A stretch of 64,000 nt of DNA from JAGNZR01 sp051659505 (GTDB taxonomy: Bacteria > Fusobacteriota > Fusobacteriia > Fusobacteriales > Fusobacteriaceae): positions 1-64,000 of the forward strand of contig JBOFOQ010000055.1 of NCBI GenBank assembly GCA_051659505.1. Direction: 5' to 3'. The notes beneath the pieces are model-generated. The model searched no databases. It was not told where the DNA came from and was given only the letters and a program-made list of their open reading frames with translations. Of this stretch, positions 59,674 to 64,000 are shown one piece after another (positions within the stretch are counted from its first letter, which is position 1; each line of letters starts with the position of its first letter). The position numbers and the translations under genes were made by a program.

Positions 59674-61302
59674 TTATATCTCATATTTTATTTTTTCAAC
59701 TGTTTTATTTTTATAATCAAAAAATAATATTACACTATTTTCAATATCATCTAAAACATTTGTTGAAAATTCTTCAAGTTCACTATTTTTATGCCCTTCT
59801 CTTGCTGATATAAAATTTTTAGTTTTTATAATTGAATTATACAAATCACTATTTTTTTTACTCTGAAACCACTGTGGATAATTACCTGGTTTTCCTAACA
59901 TTAAAAAATCATATTTTAAATACTCTATAAATTTATTCGTTCCTTGAAATTCTTTATATTTATAAAAATCTAAAAGATAGTCAAATAGTGAGCCGTCCTT
60001 GTGACCTATATCTAAAAGTGATAATTCTTTAAAATAAGCACTTATATCCTCATAAAATTTAAAAGGAGAGATATAATTATTTTTTATAATGTAATCTATT
60101 GATTTAGTAAGTTTCCCTGAATTATAATATAAATTTAATAATCTTTCAACCTCTTTTAATTTTGAAATCTCTTTAAAGCTTATAAAATTATTTGATAGTA
60201 CCTCATAAGGTGTAAATTCTGTATATTTATAGTTATATTTCTCAATTTCTTTTGATATTCTAGTCCCTTGAAGAACTTTTAAAAATCCCAATTGAACCAT
60301 TTCAGGTTTTAAATTATATACATAATTAAATGAATTTTCAAAAAGTTCATAAGTCTCATAAGGTAGTCCTGCTATTAAATCTAAGTGTAAATGAACTGCT
60401 TTAGGAATTTTTTTTATATTCTCAGTTAGCTTACTAATTAAATTTCTTCTATTGATACTTTCCATTGTTTCTAAATTTATGCTTTGAACACCTATTTCAA
60501 ATTGAAAATAATTATCTGGGACTTTTTTTAAAAGTTCCAATGTCTCATCATCAAAGATATTAGCGTTTATTTCAAAATGAAAAGTTATTCCTTCTCTGTA
60601 ATTATCAATTAAGTAATTCCATATTTCAAAATATCTACCTTTATTTATGTTGAAAGTTCTATCTACAAATTTTAATAATTTAATATTAGATTTTAAAATT
60701 ACATCTAAATCTTCCTTAACTCTTTTTAAAGAAAGATATTTTATCCCTCTTTCAATTGAAGAGAGGCAGTATGAGCAACTGAAAGGACAACCTCTTGTAC
60801 TTTCATAGTAAAGTATTTTTCTTTCAACCATTAACTCTTCTATTGTATACGGAAAAGGAATTTCATCTAAATTATTAGGTCCTTCAATTTCATATATCCC
60901 CTCTAGTTTATCTATATTTTCTGTTACTATCTTTAACAGGGCATTTTCTCCTTCCCCTTTTACTAAAAAATCAACTTCTTGGTAGCTTTCTAAAATATCT
61001 ATTGAATCATAAGTTACTTCAGGTCCACCCATACCTATTTTGCTGCTAGGAAGTATTTTTTTCAGTTCTTTAATAATTTTAAAAACATAATCTCTATTCC
61101 AAATATACGTTGAAAATATAATTATTTTTGGATTTTTTTCAAATATGTCTTTAATTATATTTGAAAGTTGATTATTTATATTTGTTTCATAGATTTCTAA
61201 ACTTTTATCACTATATCTCTCTACATATTTTTTTAAATATCTCACAGCTAAATTTGTATGTATATACTGACTATTTATTGCGACTAGTAAATACTTATTC
61301 AT
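59674..61302 (-). CDS. B12-binding-domain radical SAM protein (DUF4080 type)
   Basis: 542 residues from the ATG at 61302; the frame runs on into the end of mltG but AAGGAAGTGG precedes this ATG. N-terminal Rossmann-type domain resembling the B12-binding fold (IIIFSTYIWNRDYV, GMGGPEVTYD), then the radical SAM cluster CPFSCSYC, then a long C-terminal part of DUF4080 type. The substrate is unknown. It sits 10 bases after mltG and 18 before tilS. Confidence 0.85.
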   Translation of the reverse strand: MNKYLLVAINSQYIHTNLAVRYLKKYVERYSDKSLEIYETNINNQLSNIIKDIFEKNPKIIIFSTYIWNRDYVFKIIKELKKILPSSKIGMGGPEVTYDSIDILESYQEVDFLVKGEGENALLKIVTENIDKLEGIYEIEGPNNLDEIPFPYTIEELMVERKILYYESTRGCPFSCSYCLSSIERGIKYLSLKRVKEDLDVILKSNIKLLKFVDRTFNINKGRYFEIWNYLIDNYREGITFHFEINANIFDDETLELLKKVPDNYFQFEIGVQSINLETMESINRRNLISKLTENIKKIPKAVHLHLDLIAGLPYETYELFENSFNYVYNLKPEMVQLGFLKVLQGTRISKEIEKYNYKYTEFTPYEVLSNNFISFKEISKLKEVERLLNLYYNSGKLTKSIDYIIKNNYISPFKFYEDISAYFKELSLLDIGHKDGSLFDYLLDFYKYKEFQGTNKFIEYLKYDFLMLGKPGNYPQWFQSKKNSDLYNSIIKTKNFISAREGHKNSELEEFSTNVLDDIENSVILFFDYKNKTVEKIKYEI

Positions 61303-61312
61303 TTCCACTTCC

Positions 61313-62269
61313 TTATTGGTTAGCTTTATTTTTCCTTTGAAATTCCAAGTGTTCCTTATATGTTCTACTAAAATAATGTGCCCCATTTCCAATTGCTACA
61401 AAGAATAAAAAATCTGTAGTTGCAGGGTTATAAGCAGCCTCTACTGAATTTTTATCAGGACTGGCTATAGGTGCTGGAGGTAGACCTTTATACATATATG
61501 TATTATACGGAGAGTCAATTTCCAAATCTTTATAATACATTCTTTTTTTCTCATAGTTATATACATAATTTACTGTGGCATCAGAAGATAAAGTCATTCC
61601 TTTTTTTATTCTATTATAAAAAACAGAAGCCATAATTCTTTTTTCACTTTTTACCATTGCTTCTCTTTCAAGTATAGAAGCCATTATTAATTTTTTATAA
61701 AACTCCTCTTTATCAGGATATTCCTTCTCTGGAAATTTTTTCAAAAATTCATTTAAAATTACATTTAAAGTTTGTCTTTTACTATAATTAACAGGAATAA
61801 AATATGTTTCTGGATAAAAATAACCTTCAAAGTTTCCATTAGGGGTAGGATATGGAAACTCTATTGTTTTTAAAGCTTCTTCATATTCTTTTTCAACTTC
61901 TAAATTATTTTTACTAAGAATTTTTAATACTCTCTTATAATCAGTTCCTTCTGGAATAGTTAGTTTAAATATTTCTGATTTTCCCTCTTCTAGCATTTTT
62001 ATTAACTCAACTATAGAATATTTAGCATTTATTTGATAATAACCAGCTTTTATTTTTTTTCCATTATTTTGTGTTTTTAAGTAGTATTTAAAATATATTT
62101 TTTTTGAAAAATCTAAACTTTCTAAAGATTTGCTTAATGGTTGATTTTTCTTTATTTCTAAAACTATTTTTATATCTCTTTTTTTCTCTATTTGATAATC
62201 ATATGCATAAATAATACTACAAATCATTATAATTGTTAGGGCTAGTATAACAGTTATAATTTTTTTCAT
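61313..62269 (-). CDS. mltG: Endolytic murein transglycosylase MltG
   Basis: 318 residues: one N-terminal membrane anchor (MKKIITVILALTIIMICSIIYA), a LysM-like part, and the YceG catalytic domain with MASILEREA (catalytic Glu) and SSDATVNYVYN...SPYNTYMYKGLPPAPIASP...FFVAIGNGAHYFSRTYKEH. It cuts nascent glycan strands and sets their length. Confidence 0.95.
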   Translation of the reverse strand: MKKIITVILALTIIMICSIIYAYDYQIEKKRDIKIVLEIKKNQPLSKSLESLDFSKKIYFKYYLKTQNNGKKIKAGYYQINAKYSIVELIKMLEEGKSEIFKLTIPEGTDYKRVLKILSKNNLEVEKEYEEALKTIEFPYPTPNGNFEGYFYPETYFIPVNYSKRQTLNVILNEFLKKFPEKEYPDKEEFYKKLIMASILEREAMVKSEKRIMASVFYNRIKKGMTLSSDATVNYVYNYEKKRMYYKDLEIDSPYNTYMYKGLPPAPIASPDKNSVEAAYNPATTDFLFFVAIGNGAHYFSRTYKEHLEFQRKNKANQ

Positions 62270-62362
62270 CTTTTCCTCCTGACACTATCTTTTTATCTTT
62301 TTTCTTTTTTTATATTTTACCATGAAATACGCATAGTTCCCTATAAATTATTATTAATTTAT

Positions 62363-62406
62363 AAAAAAAAAGACTATAAACAAATTTCTTTGCCTATAAT
62401 CTTTAT
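62363..62406 (-). terminator. Terminator of the DEAD-box helicase gene
   Basis: On the minus strand AAAGATTATAGGCAAA pairs with TTTGTTTATAGTCTTT (two mismatches) and a T run follows. Confidence 0.75.
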
Positions 62407-62419
62407 TTTTTTAATTTAT

Positions 62420-64000
62420 TTATTTTTTTTCTTTAGCTTTTTCAACTAATGGTTTTCTTCCAGTTCTTTCTTTATCAAAAGCTTCTATAATTGTTTCTGC
62501 TTCTTTAAAAGGAACAGATACAAATGAGAAATTCTCATAAAGTTCAACATTTCTTATTTTATTTTCAGGTACATTAGCTTTTGTGCTTATTGTATCTAAA
62601 AGAGTTTTTAGGGTTGTTCCATCTTTTTTTCCAAGAGCTATAAACAATCTTACTTTTCCTGTATTATCTAAACTTCCTTCATTTGATGTATCTCTTGGTC
62701 CTCTTGAGTCTCTTGAACCTCTCGAGTCGTTTCTATCTCTTGAATCATTTCTATCTCTTGATCCTCTTGAGTCATTTCTGTCTCTTGAATTTCTCGAATC
62801 ATTTCTATCTCTTGAATCTCTATCTCCAATTGCAGAAATCTCTGAATAATTAGTCTCATCTAACTCTTGATCATAAGCATTCTTTAAAAGAGCAGAAATT
62901 ATAATATGAGGTTCTGAATTTAACATTAATTCAGCTGTCATTTTTTCGAAATTTTTAAATTCCCCAGTTTCTATAACTCTTTCTATATCAGAAAATATTC
63001 TTACTTTTTTCGCTTCGATTACATCTTTTACTCTTGGTAATTTTTCTTTTCTTATTTCTGTTTTAACAGTTTTTTGAATATACATTAATTTTCTATACTC
63101 AGATGGTGTTATAAATGTTATGGCAGTTCCTTGTTTTCCAGCTCTTCCAGTTCTTCCTATTCTATGAACATAAGATTCTGCTTCTTGAGGGATAGCAAAG
63201 TTAATAACGTGTGATAAATCATTAACATCTATTCCTCTTGCTGCAACGTCAGTTGCTACAAGTACATTAAGTTTCTTAGCTTTAAATCTTTTAAGAGTTA
63301 CCTCTCTATGATTTTGACTAATATCTCCGTGAAGACCTTCAGCGTCATAACCTCTATCATTTAATCTTCCTACTAATTCATTAACATCATTCTTTGTTCT
63401 ACAAAATACTATTCCATAGAAATCTGTTGCAAGATCCATTATTCTGCAAAGAGCTTCAAATTTGTCTCTATCCTTAACCTCGAAGTATATTTGGTCAGTT
63501 AAGTCAGTGGTTATTTCTCTTGCTTTAACTGCTAAAACTTCATGGTCTCTCATGTGTGCTTTTGCTATTTTAAGAATTACTGCTGGCATTGTTGCAGAGA
63601 AAAATAACATCTTTTTATCTTCATTTGTAGATTTTAAGATTTTTTCTATATCTTCAACAAATCCCATATTTAACATCTCATCTGCTTCATCTAAAACGAA
63701 GAATTTAAGATTATTTATTTTAAGTATCCCTCTATTCATTAAATCCATTACTCTTCCTGGAGTACCAACTACTATTTCCACACCTTTTCTAAGTTGTTTA
63801 ATTTGGAATTCCATTGATTGTCCACCATAAACTGGAGTAATTCTTATTTTTCTTCCAAATGATAATGCATGCATCTCTTCAGATACTTGTACTGCTAGTT
63901 CTCTTGTTGGAGTTAATACAATTGCTTGTATATCCTTTGAGTTTTCATCTAATTGCTCTAATATAGGTAAAGAGAACGCAGCTGTCTTTCCTGTTCCTGT
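62420..64000 (-). CDS. DEAD-box RNA helicase, DeaD/CsdA-like (5' end cut by window)
   Basis: The frame runs to the window edge, inside the Walker A motif (GTGKTAAF). 527 codons are visible. Helicase motifs: PTRELAVQ, GTPGRVMD, DEADEMLNMGF, SAT, and in the second domain ATDVAARGID and HRIGRTGRAG. The Arg/Asp/Ser-rich linker (about 62690-62835) precedes a DbpA-type RNA-binding domain (VRLFIALGKKDGTTLKTLL). Such proteins act in ribosome assembly and cold adaptation. Confidence 0.95.
   Translation of the reverse strand, partial: TGTGKTAAFSLPILEQLDENSKDIQAIVLTPTRELAVQVSEEMHALSFGRKIRITPVYGGQSMEFQIKQLRKGVEIVVGTPGRVMDLMNRGILKINNLKFFVLDEADEMLNMGFVEDIEKILKSTNEDKKMLFFSATMPAVILKIAKAHMRDHEVLAVKAREITTDLTDQIYFEVKDRDKFEALCRIMDLATDFYGIVFCRTKNDVNELVGRLNDRGYDAEGLHGDISQNHREVTLKRFKAKKLNVLVATDVAARGIDVNDLSHVINFAIPQEAESYVHRIGRTGRAGKQGTAITFITPSEYRKLMYIQKTVKTEIRKEKLPRVKDVIEAKKVRIFSDIERVIETGEFKNFEKMTAELMLNSEPHIIISALLKNAYDQELDETNYSEISAIGDRDSRDRNDSRNSRDRNDSRGSRDRNDSRDRNDSRGSRDSRGPRDTSNEGSLDNTGKVRLFIALGKKDGTTLKTLLDTISTKANVPENKIRNVELYENFSFVSVPFKEAETIIEAFDKERTGRKPLVEKAKEKK
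62690..62835 (-). repeat. Repeats coding an Arg/Asp/Ser/Asn linker in the helicase
   Basis: Degenerate 9- to 15-base repeats encode recurring SRDRND, SRGSRD and NSRD units between the helicase core and the RNA-binding domain. Copy number could vary between strains. Confidence 0.75.

Noticed and set aside
62583..62859. Open frames over the helicase linker repeats on both strands
   Set aside because: They arise from the short repeats coding Arg/Asp/Ser; the helicase frame carries the conserved domains.
1..64000. CRISPR array, prophage, insertion sequence or genomic island
   Set aside because: No regularly spaced identical repeats with unique spacers, no integrase or transposase, and gene content and base composition are even across the window.

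Overview
The window is an AT-rich chromosomal segment from a Gram-negative anaerobe, most likely a member of the Fusobacteriaceae (Fusobacterium or Cetobacterium type). This rests on several things seen together: very low GC and A/T-rich codons; outer-membrane and lipoprotein genes (TolC, RND pump, an outer-membrane beta-barrel protein) next to clostridia-like proteins (NusG domain II protein, DppF with an LDGGRRQ signature, an endonuclease-type MutL); a methionine gamma-lyase; and an EF-P/EarP pair of the arginine-rhamnosylation type. The species call is inference. There is no prophage, insertion sequence, CRISPR array, tRNA or rRNA in the window, and no gene-free stretch longer than 300 bases.

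Layout. 1-4.2 kb: a truncated cold-shock gene with a long leader, a radical SAM protein, queH, and a MORN-repeat gene followed by its decayed duplicate. 4.2-11 kb: lepA, a META-domain lipoprotein, an outer-membrane protein, an orphan peptide-type solute-binding lipoprotein, methionine gamma-lyase and a small unknown protein. 11-18 kb (minus strand): lysS-lrgA-lrgB, then the run mutL-rlmH-DUF1292-like-unknown-TPR lipoprotein. 18-22.5 kb (plus): a TPR/SLT-like protein and recJ. 22.5-23.6 kb: two tandem paralogous periplasmic protein genes, each behind a promoter preceded by an exact 11-bp-period TTWACA repeat array. 23.7-27.6 kb (minus): pncB, psd, NusG-II protein and an AI-2E-family permease. 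27.7-28.4 kb: dtd and a small unknown gene. 28.4-35 kb: a TetR-TolC-adaptor-RND-PG0541 efflux operon with a perfect palindrome at its promoter. 35-44 kb: alr, glyA, dapF, a three-domain acyl-activating/ACP/acyltransferase fusion, a ZIP transporter and a site-2 protease. 43.8-47.4 kb (minus): punA, then an old-yellow-enzyme-like gene, earP and efp. 47.6-50 kb: an ABC-F ATPase with one degenerate ATP site, and an acetate-transporter-family protein. 50-55.6 kb (minus): a nucleoside kinase and dppBCDF-like genes. 55.6-64 kb (minus): rpsO with a likely autoregulatory leader, ftsH, tilS, a radical SAM protein, mltG and a truncated DEAD-box helicase.

Points most worth a second look: mutL has no ATG, GTG or TTG at its conserved start and appears to begin with AUA; the twin 11-bp repeat arrays, which look like sites for an OmpR/PhoP-family response regulator; the ABC-F protein in which every element of one composite ATP site is altered while the other site is intact; an SLT-like protein that lacks the catalytic glutamate; and the MORN gene duplicate that lost its repeats and gained two nonsense codons. 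All calls are by reading the sequence; no database search was run.
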